Shown here: positions 19,491 to 27,832 of the stretch, in pieces | Numbering within the stretch: position 1 is the first letter of the stretch | Layout of the letters: every line of letters begins with the position of its first letter | Assembly: GCA_949358305.1 (NCBI GenBank) | Contig: CASHSZ010000104.1 | Location: forward strand, 1-27,832 | Length of the DNA stretch: 27,832 nucleotides | Source of the DNA: Strigamia acuminata | Taxonomy: Eukaryota; Arthropoda; Chilopoda; Geophilomorpha; Linotaeniidae | Direction: 5' to 3' | Position numbers and translations under genes: made by a program | The notes under the pieces: model-generated | What the model saw: only the letters and a program-made list of their open reading frames with translations | Database searches by the model: none | What the model was told of the DNA's origin: nothing

Positions 19491-20249
19491 ATTGTTGTGT
19501 CCGGATTTTATGTCATTTATTGTCTTAATTAAAGTTAACAAAGTGTCTTTAATTTTTGCTTTTCTTGAATTTCAGCTTTTTAGATATTTTTACATATTAA
19601 ACTTTCATTTTTTGTGATTTATTAAAAGTTACAGTGTTTTCATGAATTTTAGTGTCTATGATATTGATATTATCTTTATTCATTGCTATTTAAAGTTTTA
19701 TTACTTCTCTGTGTCTTATTTCTTTAATTCTTGCTCATTTTGTGTGATTTTGGATGATTTTTAGTGCATTCGTCGATTTACAGATCACTTGCGTAAGACG
19801 CGTGACGTCATATTTCTTAATCTAGTTCGGTTGTGTTCAAACTTCTAACCTTTTGTTTGGACCTTATTCTTGTGTTATGGATAGGTTTTAGAATTGATTT
19901 AGACTAATTTGGGGGTGATCTGTCGATTGGTTTGCTTTATTTTTGTCCCGGAACGGTCGTTTTGTCGTTTCGAGCGTTCGTTGTCGGTACGCACTTGTGC
20001 GCTGCTGACCGAGTTCATTCCGTTCGGCAAACGATTATTTTCAAGTGTTCTTTTAATAAATAGTGCTTTTGTTGTAGGAAATTACATTTCCTAATGTTAT
20101 TTTATTCAATACAGTGTGTATTCTTGATTTTATTCTTGTGTTGAAATTCAAATGTCGTGTTTTGCCGCTCTAGCGGATTTGAAGTGGGCGCCATGTTGGA
20201 TTTCCCCGCTAATTTCTTTATTTATCCATTTCATTTGTCTTTTTGAAAA
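19491..20249. other. AT-rich single-copy stretch
   Basis: T-rich, without supported genes; the longest frame is 61 codons. A CRE-type octamer TGACGTCA lies at 19803-19810 after CGCG. Nothing else is recognised. Confidence 0.5.
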
Positions 20250-20643
20250 TGAATAAACGCCCCGGCGTTTATGCGAGGCAAGCCATAGTTTTTGTAGGTT
20301 CTTTCCTGATTAGGGTTACTTGTGACGTGCACGCGCGAGCTCGCCCGAGGACGCCAAAAAAAGCTCAAAAACGCCCCAAAACGCCTGAAAATCGCGCAAC
20401 TCGAAGCAAAAAATTACAGTTTGAATTCAAATCAAAACTAACCACAAATACATGCTACAATTAGGTAAATTTTCAAATTTTTTATCAATAAATGATGACT
20501 TTCAAGAAGTATGACAACATTTGACAAAATTTAGACCAGTTGCATTTAAAAACTAAAATATTTTGTGTTTTACTTCAATTTTAAACCAAAAATGACGTCA
20601 TTTTTTGTTTAAACCGGCGTTTATTTGAGGCAAACACGCCGCT

Positions 20644-20852
20644 GAGAACGCCAAAAAATGCTCAAAAACACTCCAAAAGGCCTGAAAATCGCGCAACTTG
20701 AGGCAAAAAATTAATTTTTCATCTTTGTTTCAACTTTTGTGACGTTTAAAATTGTGTTTTCAAGTTTTATGCCTCAAGTTGCATTGTCATCTGGCGTTTT
20801 GGGGCGTTTTGGGGCGTTCGCAGGCGTTTGCACGCGTTTTTTGGCATTGTCA
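20644..20852. repeat. Hairpin H3 of the dispersed module
   Basis: Same order of arms as H1 and H2, and again 209 bp. Confidence 0.8.
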
Positions 20853-20859
20853 CTCACTC

Positions 20860-21035
20860 AAGTGGCCATTTTTAGCCAATTTTCGAAGTAAAAATGGCCT
20901 TTTTTTATTAAAATGGCCATTTTCAGCCATTTGTCATAGTAAAAATGGCCATTTTCAGCCATTTTTTATAGTAAAAGTGGCCATTTTTCATCCAAAATGG
21001 CCGTTTTTCATCCAAAATGACCATTTTTATCATTG
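20860..21035. repeat. TGGCCATTTTT minisatellite, block 3
   Basis: The longest block of TGGCCATTTTT / AGTAAAAATGGCC repeats. A 94-codon + frame runs through it and encodes repeated KWPF- and SKNG-type residues; it is not considered a gene. Confidence 0.85.
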
Positions 21036-21149
21036 ACACGCTATAAAAATGTAACGTTTCAATGGCGTTTTGACGAAACCGGTAAGTTTTGAAATTTCCC
21101 GTGTCCCGTTATTGTGACTCCTCGTCCGGTTTCTCAGAACCGAAACCCT

Positions 21150-21575
21150 AATACAGGTGAATTAGTGACGCCTAATTTGTTTCAACAAATAAAGCAAACA
21201 ACATCTCGCCTCACTTCCAGTCTTGAAAATTAGTAAACGCCCCGGCGTTTATTCGAGGCAAGCCGTTGTTTTTACAGTAATTTCCTGGTTAGGGTTATTT
21301 TTTTTTTAACTCTTGAAGAAATAAGTTTGTTTTTTTCTCGCCTGCACGCGCGAGCTCGCATGAGAATGCTAAAAAATAAGCAAAAACGTTCTAAAACGCC
21401 CCAAAACGCTTCAAAATGCTCCAAAAAGCCTGAAAATCGTGCCACTCAAAGCAAAAAATTATGTTTGCATGTTTTTTGCCTCAAGTTGCACGGTTATCTG
21501 GCGTTTTGGTGCGTTCTTGGGGCGTTTTGGTGCGTTCTTGGGGCGTTTTCGGGCGTTTTTTTGGCGTTGTCACTC
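21150..21575. repeat. Dispersed GCGTTTT module, copy 4 (no minisatellite)
   Basis: ATACAGGTGAATTAG start, dyad at 21232-21253, CTGGTTAGGGTTA, then hairpin H4 at 21362-21572. In H4 the loop is almost absent: the arms meet near 21460-21470. The TGGCC block is missing. Confidence 0.7.
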
Positions 21576-22427
21576 ACTCCCGCACTTTGCTGTCTTGTTT
21601 ATTACAATTTGGTTTAGCTGTTGTATTTATTTTTATTTGTTTTATGGTTATTTAATGTGTTTTTGTAGCATTCAAAATGTTTTGTTGCCTAATTTCTCGT
21701 TTTGGCGCCAACTGTTTGTTTGACAACGCCGTGTCAGAATTTAGGGATGATTCTGCTTTGGTTTCTAATTAAAAAAAAAATGTTGTTTTAATTTCAATTG
21801 TAACTGCTTATTATAACGTTATTATTAGTATTTTGTAAAGGTTCATTTTTTTTCCATGTTAATAAAAAATGAAGTAACTTTCGGTGAAAAAAAAAACAGT
21901 TAAATGCGGATCAAAATTAAACACACACGAGAAGTTTAATAAACGTCCCGGCGTTTATTCGAGGCAATACGGTACATTTGTGAAACCCAACTTGGAACCC
22001 GAAAATAACGTGGGGCCGTCTGAACACCTGGATTTGAATTTTCGTCTACGCGCGCGCCGACGCATGGGGAATGCGGGGTGGGGTTCCTTCCCAGTGTTCC
22101 GAACGAGTCAATTTCACCCCGAAAATATCCCGAAATTGCTGATACATGCATTTCGAGCCAGAAATATTGATCTTCATGTAAATTTTGATTGTTTAGCTTT
22201 TTTTTGAAATTTTACAAATTTTTCTCATCTCCTGCCTTCCTCGCTCATTTAACACCAAAATGGCCTGCATTGAGGATTTTTCCCATAATCCTTTTCACAC
22301 GTATGGAGCGCAAACAGTCGCAATAAATGAAATCAGCGGAATTCGGCCTTGAGTTTGCGACGCCATCTTGAATACGAGTAACAGCACAGTATGGTGTCAA
22401 TTATTCGAACTGATCGTAAGGCATGGG
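21576..22427. other. AT-rich stretch with one more dyad copy
   Basis: Dyad at 21938-21959 (AATAAACGTC variant) followed by TCGAGGCAATACGG, as at 18620. A 107-codon + frame at 21884-22207 crosses it and contains no motif I recognise; it is not supported as a gene. Confidence 0.5.
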
Positions 22428-22620
22428 ACAAAAATTGATTAAAAACGAACAAACATGATTAAAAATCAACAAAAATCGACTGAAATCGGACAATAATCAA
22501 TTCAGAATGACAAATAACGATTAAAATTGGCAAAAATTGTCACAAATAGAGAAAAACCGATTAAAAATCAGCAAGAAACCAATAGAAATTGATAAAATCA
22601 AATAAAAATTAACAAATATC
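22428..22620. repeat. Degenerate GATTAAAAAT-CAACAAAAAT minisatellite
   Basis: About ten irregular copies of a 20-22-bp A-rich motif containing GATTAAAAATCA or a variant. Confidence 0.6.
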
Positions 22621-22739
22621 CATTTTGTTTGCTTTTAAACAAATTAAGAACTTTGAAAACACACGACAATTTTAAACAGTAAACACCGGGGTCAAATAAG
22701 CGCCGCTACTCGTTTAAACACCGGGGAGGTGTTAGTGAA

Positions 22740-22777
22740 GTGCCTCGAGTGGAGAAATTAATAAACGCTCGAGGCAC
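22740..22777. repeat. Perfect 10-bp dyad
   Basis: GTGCCTCGAG at 22740-22749 and CTCGAGGCAC at 22768-22777 enclose AATTAATAAACG. This links the CTCGAGGCA word of the dispersed family with a second stem. Confidence 0.8.
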
Positions 22778-23250
22778 CACGGTAGGCTTATTAAACACAA
22801 AATATGAAACGCTCGATCTTCAACAGGCGCACACGCCCGAGAACACCTCGGCATGCCTCAGCACTCTCCAAGAAACGAGAAAAACCAAGGCAAAAAAAAA
22901 AAAATACACCAAAATTAGGACTAAAATCAAACACACATGGGGCCCGGAAGATTGATAACATCCCGGCATATATTCAAGGCAGTACGCCATGTTTTTTCCA
23001 CCATTTTGTAAGTTTATTTCAATATTCATAAAGTTTATTGCTTTTTGTATCATTAGTAGTATTCCCTTGTGTGATGTGGTTTTATAAATATCACACACAA
23101 CTGCTTCTGCTGTTTTCTTCACGTTTATGCTTCGTGTATGCACGTGAAGCCCTCGCACATCTTTTGAGCACCTGTACACATTTGGACACGCTCAAGGTGC
23201 TACATCGCGCGCTCAAACGCACTAGATCGCGCGCGCAAACGCGCTACATC
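22778..23250. other. Stretch without recognised gene
   Basis: Nothing supported. Near 23190-23255 a 20-22-bp motif (CTACATCGCGCGCTCAAACGC and similar) occurs two to three times; the MITE has inserted into its last copy. Confidence 0.45.
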
Positions 23251-23258
23251 ACGCATAT
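23251..23258. repeat. Target site duplication of MITE, left
   Basis: ACGCATAT, perfectly repeated at 23651-23658. Eight bases is the signature length of hAT transposases. Confidence 0.92.
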
Positions 23259-23650
23259 TAGGGATAAGAACGGACCGGGATAGGGACTGGACTGGTAATG
23301 TTTGCCCTATGCGGATACGGGACGGGACGGGATTACAGTTGCTAAATTCGTACTGCGAGGCGGAGACAATTTTCTAATTCCAGTTGTTATTTATCACTAT
23401 TAAGCCTAATATTGAGCCTGATAATGCTAAAATAAAGTAAATAAACAACAACAACAAACTCATTATTAAAAGTAAATTACACTGTATGACCAAAATATTG
23501 TTGTTTCTTTACTTTATTTTAGCATTATTAGGCCTAATATTAGGCTTAATACTGATTTATTTCAATTATGCAATCATACGCGCGTATTACGCTAACGTAA
23601 TGGACCCGGGACGGGTCGGGACCCGAAAATTGGTCCCGTTCTCATCCCTA
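23259..23650. mobile_element. hAT-type MITE, 392 bp
   Basis: Ends TAGGGATAAGAACGGACC and, on the other strand, TAGGGATGAGAACGGGACC, imperfect terminal inverted repeats of the hAT pattern. A second inverted pair lies inside: about 23398-23454 (ATTAAGCCTAATATTGAGCC...) and 23499-23560. GC-rich subterminal GGGACGGGAC repeats occur near both ends. There is no transposase frame, so it must be moved in trans. The 108-codon frame crossing its right end is not a gene. Confidence 0.92.
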
Positions 23651-23658
23651 ACGCATAT
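23651..23658. repeat. Target site duplication of MITE, right
   Basis: ACGCATAT, the partner of 23251-23258. Confidence 0.92.
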
Positions 23659-24382
23659 ATATCGCAGACATATCGCGCCCACGACAAAGCACAAACCCAT
23701 GGCAGTCACCAAAGAATATTTACGCCGCTTCCACGCACGTTTTATTTTCTCACAGGCCTCTACACATTTAACTTGCGCGCGCACTTGCTACGTGCTCGTG
23801 TGGTCACAATAAATACCTAATTTTCATTAAAATAACGAATGAACGAAATCACTTCAACCACACTTGCTACGGTCGACGCATCGACGGCGATTCGCATGCG
23901 TTACCCCAAATACCGATCAAAAATCGCAGAAAACACTAATCCCGACCCAAAAACCGCCAAAATTACCCTCAACACACCCCAACAACCTTCCACCACTTAA
24001 ATTACACCGGAAAAAAAACAATTTCAAACCGAAAAATCAACAAAAAAGGCCAAAAAAATATTGCAAACAAAGAGAAAAGATCAATTATCGAGGCAAATCC
24101 CCACCACAAAACAACGCATCGCCGGTAAACACTTAAGCGTACAGTGCACAACACTACTGTTTATTTTCAATGATCCAATAAATAAAATTTGAAACAAAGT
24201 TGAGTGGAATTGTACGTTTCTTGTATATTAAAGTTTTTATTTTGTTTGTTTACACTTAATTTTTTTTTTCCATCATAGAATGGCGACTCGATACTTTTGT
24301 AGCTCGAATTCACTTCGTAAACGTAATCGGTGTTCATCACGCGTCAATGCGCTCGTGCAATAGTATAGGCGCGCATACGATT
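23659..24382. other. Stretch without recognised gene
   Basis: A- and C-rich between 23890 and 24130, then AT-rich. A 90-codon + frame at 23864-24136 encodes a Lys/Pro/Asn-rich low-complexity product and shows no domain; it is not supported. Confidence 0.45.
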
Positions 24383-24885
24383 TGATGCGCGCAAAACTTG
24401 CAAAACTTGCACGGAATTTGGGCAATTTTTGACAATTTTCAGCAGATTTTTGCCTGTATTTGACAAATTTCAGAAGATTTTTGCCTATATTTGACAAATT
24501 TCAGAAGATTTCCTCAATCCTCAAACATTTGCTGAAATTTCTCATAAAATTTCTAAAATTAATTGAAATTTGTCTGAAATTTGTCTGCAATTTGTCAAAT
24601 ATTGTCAAAAATCCGTGGAAATTTGTCAAATACTGGCAAAAATCCATGTAAATTTGTCAAAAATTGCCATAATTCGGTGCAAATTGTGTTAGACATTGGA
24701 AAAATTTATTTTAACGCTTCCAACGCGCCAGTAAATCGCGCGTGCACACGCGTGGATTTTTCGTCATAGTTGGATGCGCGCAAACCTCACGTAACTTGCG
24801 CCAAAATTTGGCAATTTTTGACAAATTTCAGCAGATTTTTGCCAGTATTTGACAAATTTCCACTGATTTTTGACAATATTTGACC
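24383..24885. repeat. Foldback minisatellite (ATTTGACAAATTTC type)
   Basis: 24421-24508 and 24583-24668 are imperfect reverse complements built of GGCAATTTTTGACAAATTTCAG-like words of about 30 bp. A third copy in the left orientation stands at 24810-24885. GATGCGCGCAAA precedes the first and third copies (24384, 24773), so the third is a direct duplication including its flank. Confidence 0.8.
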
Positions 24886-25660
24886 CAACAACTGCGCCAC
24901 GTTCCAGGCGCCGGTTTAGGCATTTTAGACCCGTTTTAGACCGTTTTAGATGGCGAAAACGTTCTCTCCATCATTTTCTACCCCTGGGTGAGGTTTTCAG
25001 CGTTCATGATTGATGAAAAAGCTGTTTTCTAACTAGCTGTCCCATTGCTAGTTTTGGCGTCAGGTTTTAGCAACCTTCCGATCCGACTCTGTCGTCTGCA
25101 CGACCTCCAAGACCGTTTTAGGGTTAATTTGAGTCAAATAATTCATTCTGGGATTGTTTTGGGTTTTTTACAAGTGTGTTTTTGTAGTTTTTATTGGTTT
25201 CAAACATTGTCAATTCTTTATACAAGTGTAACTTTCATTTCTCTGTATTTTGAGAACTTTGCATTGCAGCAAAGTTCATTTCTTGCCCCTTAATTATTGT
25301 GTAATTGTTGGTTTTCAAGCCCGTTTTTTAACAATAACTTTATTTGAAGTGCCTATTGTTTCAGGCACGTGCTTCCACGTGCCTTTTATTGTTGAGCAAT
25401 TTCTTGGGCAGTTGCGCTCCTGTTGCTAGCATTACCGCGCGTTCTCCGCGCGCGTACTCGCGCGTTTCGCATCACACACATTCGGGTTCAATGGCCTATC
25501 GCGGCGGCACATTGTGTGGCATAGCGCGGCACGTTGCAATTACGTGACGTGGCACGTTGCTGTTACGTGACGCAATAGCCAGTATTTAAGCAGGGGATTC
25601 CATCATCGTTTACACAAATGCGCATTGCAACGTGGAGGCGCATTCGAGTCCTTTTCCCAA
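24886..25660. other. Single-copy stretch with strong dyads and promoter-like end
   Basis: Perfect dyads: GAACTTTGC / GCAAAGTTC at 25254-25277 and AGGCACGTG / CACGTGCCT at 25363-25384. The latter contains two E-box CACGTG sites. No supported gene; the longest frame is 82 codons. Confidence 0.5.
25528..25590 (+). promoter_or_regulatory. Promoter-like repeats before cluster 2
   Basis: Two 22-bp direct repeats (GGCACGTTGC..TTACGTGACG) at 25528-25549 and 25551-25572 differ at two bases. They carry ACGTGACG motifs of bZIP type. TATTTAAG follows at 25583-25590. The array begins about 70 bases later. That this drives transcription is inference. Confidence 0.3.
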
Positions 25661-25990
25661 GCGTTGAAAAAGGACAAAACTCGTATTCGATTCGAAAGCG
25701 AATCGAATACGATTTTTGTCCTTTTTCAACGCAAAATTGTATTCGATTCGCTTTCGAATCGAATACGAGTTTTGCCCTTCTTCAACGCGAAATCGTATTC
25801 GACTCGTTTTCGAGTCGAATGCGAATTTTGCCCTTCTTCAACGCGAAATCGTATTCGACTCGCTTTCGAATCGAATACGAGTTTTGCCCTTCTTCAACGC
25901 GAAATCGTATTCGACTCGTTTTCGAGTCGAGTACGAATTTTGCCCTTCTTCAACGCGAAATCGTATTCGATTCGCTTTCGAATCGTATAC
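25661..25990. repeat. 56-bp hairpin array, left side of cluster 2
   Basis: It begins with one inverted unit (linker GTTGAAAAAGGACAAAAC) folding on the next, then five units in + orientation. The outer units are diverged (GTCCTTTTTC) and the inner ones canonical, as in cluster 1. From 25905 on it is part of the long palindrome. Confidence 0.9.
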
Positions 25991-26265
25991 GAGATGGTCG
26001 ATTTTTGTTTCCCGGACTTTGATTCGTATTCGAGTTGTTACGAGTTCGTATTTTGATCGTATTCGTATTCGAATCGAATTCGAATCGTATTCGAATCGAA
26101 TACGAATCGAATTCGAGTCGTATTCGAGATGGTCGATGATTTCCACTCGCTCGTATACGCGTTGTATACGAGCTCGTATTTTGATCGTAATCGTAAACGA
26201 ATCGTTTACAAGTCGTATACAAGTTGTATACGACGTGTATACACCTCGTATACGAACGAAGTTTG

Positions 26266-26342
26266 TGAAAACACAATTTCCAAATAAGACGTATGTGACT
26301 ACTATGTGTTTTCATGTCGTAGTAAGTATCCGGTGGATTTTC
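26266..26342 (+). repeat. 77-bp core, copy 3 (+ orientation)
   Basis: Flanked by 155-bp inverted arms, beta flank on the left and inverted alpha flank on the right. It carries AAGTATCC like cores 1 and 2. Confidence 0.95.
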
Positions 26343-26816
26343 CAAACTTCGTTCGTATACGAGGTGTATACACGTCGTATACAACTTGTATACGACTTGT
26401 AAACGATTCGTTTACGATTACGATCAAAATACGAGCTCGTATACAACGCGTATACGAGCAAGTGGAAATCATCGACCATCTCGAATGCGACTCGAATACG
26501 ATTCGAATACATCTCGAATACATCTCGAATACGAGTCGTACGAGTCAAAGTCCGGGAACGGGTCATCGACTATCTCGTATTCGAGTTGTTACGAGTTCGT
26601 ATTTTGATCGTATTCGTATTCGAATCGAATTCGAATCGTATTCGAATCGAATACGAATCGAATTCGAGTCGTATTCGAGATGGTCGATGATTTCCACTCG
26701 CTCGTATACGCGTTGTATACGAGCTCGTATTTTGATCGTAATCGTAAACGAATCGTTTACAAGTCGTATACAAGTCGTATACGACGTGTATACACCTCGT
26801 ATACGAACGAAGTTTG

Positions 26817-26893
26817 GAAAATCCACCGGACACTTACTACGACATGAAAACACATAGTAGTCACATACGTCTTATTTGGAAATTGTGTTTTCA
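26817..26893 (-). repeat. 77-bp core, copy 4 (- orientation)
   Basis: Reverse complement of the core, with AAGTGTCC instead of AAGTATCC in core orientation. Beta-type flank on both sides. Confidence 0.95.
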
Positions 26894-27367
26894 CAAACTT
26901 CGTTCGTATACGAGGTGTATACACGTCGTATACGACTTGTATACGACTTGTAAACGATTCGTTTACGATTACGATCAAAATACGAGCTCGTATACAACGC
27001 GTATACGAGCGAGTGGAAATCATCGACCATCTCGAATACGACTCGAATTCGATTAGTATTCGATTCGAATACGATTCGAATTCGATTCGAATACGAATAC
27101 GATCAAAATACGAACTCGTAACAACTCGAATACGAGATAGTCGATGACCCGTTCCCGGACTTTGACTCGTACGACTCGTATTCGAGATGTATTCGAGATG
27201 TATTCGAATCGTATTCGAGTCGCATTCGAGATGGTCGATGATTTCCACTCGCTCGTATACGCGTTGTATACGAGCTCGTATTTTGATCGTAATCGTAAAC
27301 GAATCGTTTACAAGTCGTATACAAGTCGTATACGACGTGTATACACCTCGTATACGAACGAAGTTTG

Positions 27368-27444
27368 GAAAATCCACCGGACACTTACTACGACATGAAA
27401 ACACATAGTAGTCACATACGTCTTATTTGGAAATTGTGTTTTCA
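27368..27444 (-). repeat. 77-bp core, copy 5 (- orientation)
   Basis: Same as core 4, including AAGTGTCC. Alpha flank on the left, inverted beta flank on the right. It is 551 bp from core 4, as core 4 is from core 3. Confidence 0.95.
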
Positions 27445-27699
27445 CAAACTTCGTTCGTATACGAGGTGTATACACGTCGTATACGACTTGTATACGACTT
27501 GTAAACGATTCGTTTACGATTACGATCAAAATACGAGCTCGTATACAACGCGTATACGAGCGAGTGGAAATCATCGACCATCTCGAATACGACTCGAATT
27601 CGATTCGTATTCGATTCGAATACGATTCGAATTCGATTCGAATACGAATACGATCAAAATACGAACTCGTAACAACTCGAATACAAATCAAAGTCCGGG

Positions 27700-27832
27700 A
27701 AACAAAAATCGACCATCTCGTATACGATTCGAAAGCGAATCGAATACGATTTCGCGTTGAAGAAGGGCAAAATTCGCATTCGACTCGAAAACGAGTCGAA
27801 TACGAATTCGCATTCGACTCGAAAACGAGTCG
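27700..27832 (-). repeat. 56-bp hairpin array, right side of cluster 2 (cut by window edge)
   Basis: Array units in - orientation, one lacking the linker (near 27800), as in the unit at 14090. The array continues beyond the window. Confidence 0.88.

Larger units (their letters stand above)
20250..21065. repeat. Dispersed GCGTTTT/TGGCC module, copy 3
   Basis: Contains a dyad at 20252-20273, the ACGCC tract, the 20410-20620 segment shared with 17885-18080, hairpin H3 at 20644-20852, the TGGCC minisatellite and a degenerate TAACGTTTCAA dyad. AAAATGACGTCATTTT at 20589-20604 is a perfect 16-bp palindrome that is broken in the 18050 copy. Confidence 0.75.
25905..27805. repeat. Giant palindrome centred on core 4 (arms 912 bp)
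   Basis: 25905-26816 is the reverse complement of 26894-27805 with few differences and no net length change. The centre is core 4 (26817-26893). Each arm holds array, beta flank, module with core 3 or core 5, alpha flank and a beta part. Symmetry ends at 27805, where the right side has lost the 23-bp linker. Confidence 0.9.

Noticed and set aside
17765-21300. Telomeric TTAGGG sequence
   Set aside because: GATTAGGGTTA occurs once per dispersed module and never in tandem.
23486-23812. 108-codon + frame with hydrophobic start
   Set aside because: It begins inside the MITE inverted repeat and crosses its border; no family match.
25618-27760. Many frames of 73-228 codons on both strands in cluster 2
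   Set aside because: They mirror each other across the palindrome and repeat the peptides of cluster 1; low-complexity Arg/Tyr/Ser products.
1-27832. tRNA, rRNA or snRNA genes
   Set aside because: No A-box/B-box pair or cloverleaf was seen. The only tRNA-like bases are the 18-base primer site at 5591-5608.

Overview
This window looks like a gene-poor, repeat-dense stretch of an invertebrate metazoan nuclear genome. The evidence is a BEL/Pao retrotransposon pol gene (a family known from animals), a primer binding site matching metazoan tRNA-His, a hAT-type MITE, a satellite with higher-order structure, and no convincing host gene. The species cannot be named from the sequence. Overall base composition is AT-rich, but the retrotransposon coding part and the palindromic arrays are richer in CG dinucleotides.

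Layout. Positions 1-10055 hold a BEL/Pao element on the + strand whose reverse transcriptase is split by a second, younger LTR element (314-6384, - strand). The younger element has 772-bp LTRs that differ at one base, a GACC target duplication, and no recognisable pol, so it is probably non-autonomous. The BEL frame resumes after it with RNase H, integrase and a C-terminal domain to 8775, followed by a probable 3' LTR. Positions 10221-12830 are a 140/147-bp satellite with two apparently identical 993-bp higher-order blocks. A short ORF with a poly(A) signal and a possible 52-bp intron follow (12839-13384).

Positions 13502-16190 and 25661-27832 are two clusters of one unusual family. Nearly all of it is built from an 11-bp word close to TCGTATTCGAG. 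It forms 56-bp tandem arrays whose units each fold into a hairpin, and 155-185-bp inverted arms around a conserved 77-bp core. Five cores are present, three in + and two in - orientation, and the core is found in both orientations relative to its asymmetric flanks. The second cluster is a near-perfect palindrome of about 1.9 kb. It most resembles foldback-type elements, but I do not recognise the family.

Between the clusters (16200-25600) lies AT-rich sequence with a mosaic of a second dispersed family: GCGTTTT-rich hairpins, TGGCCATTTT minisatellites and a recurrent 22-bp dyad. It also holds a 392-bp hAT-like MITE with a perfect 8-bp target duplication and a foldback minisatellite. The only gene function supportable in the window is retrotransposon replication; everything else reads as repeat turnover, nested insertion, tandem amplification and inversion. 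Long open frames in the arrays are side effects of stop-free repeat units and are not genes.
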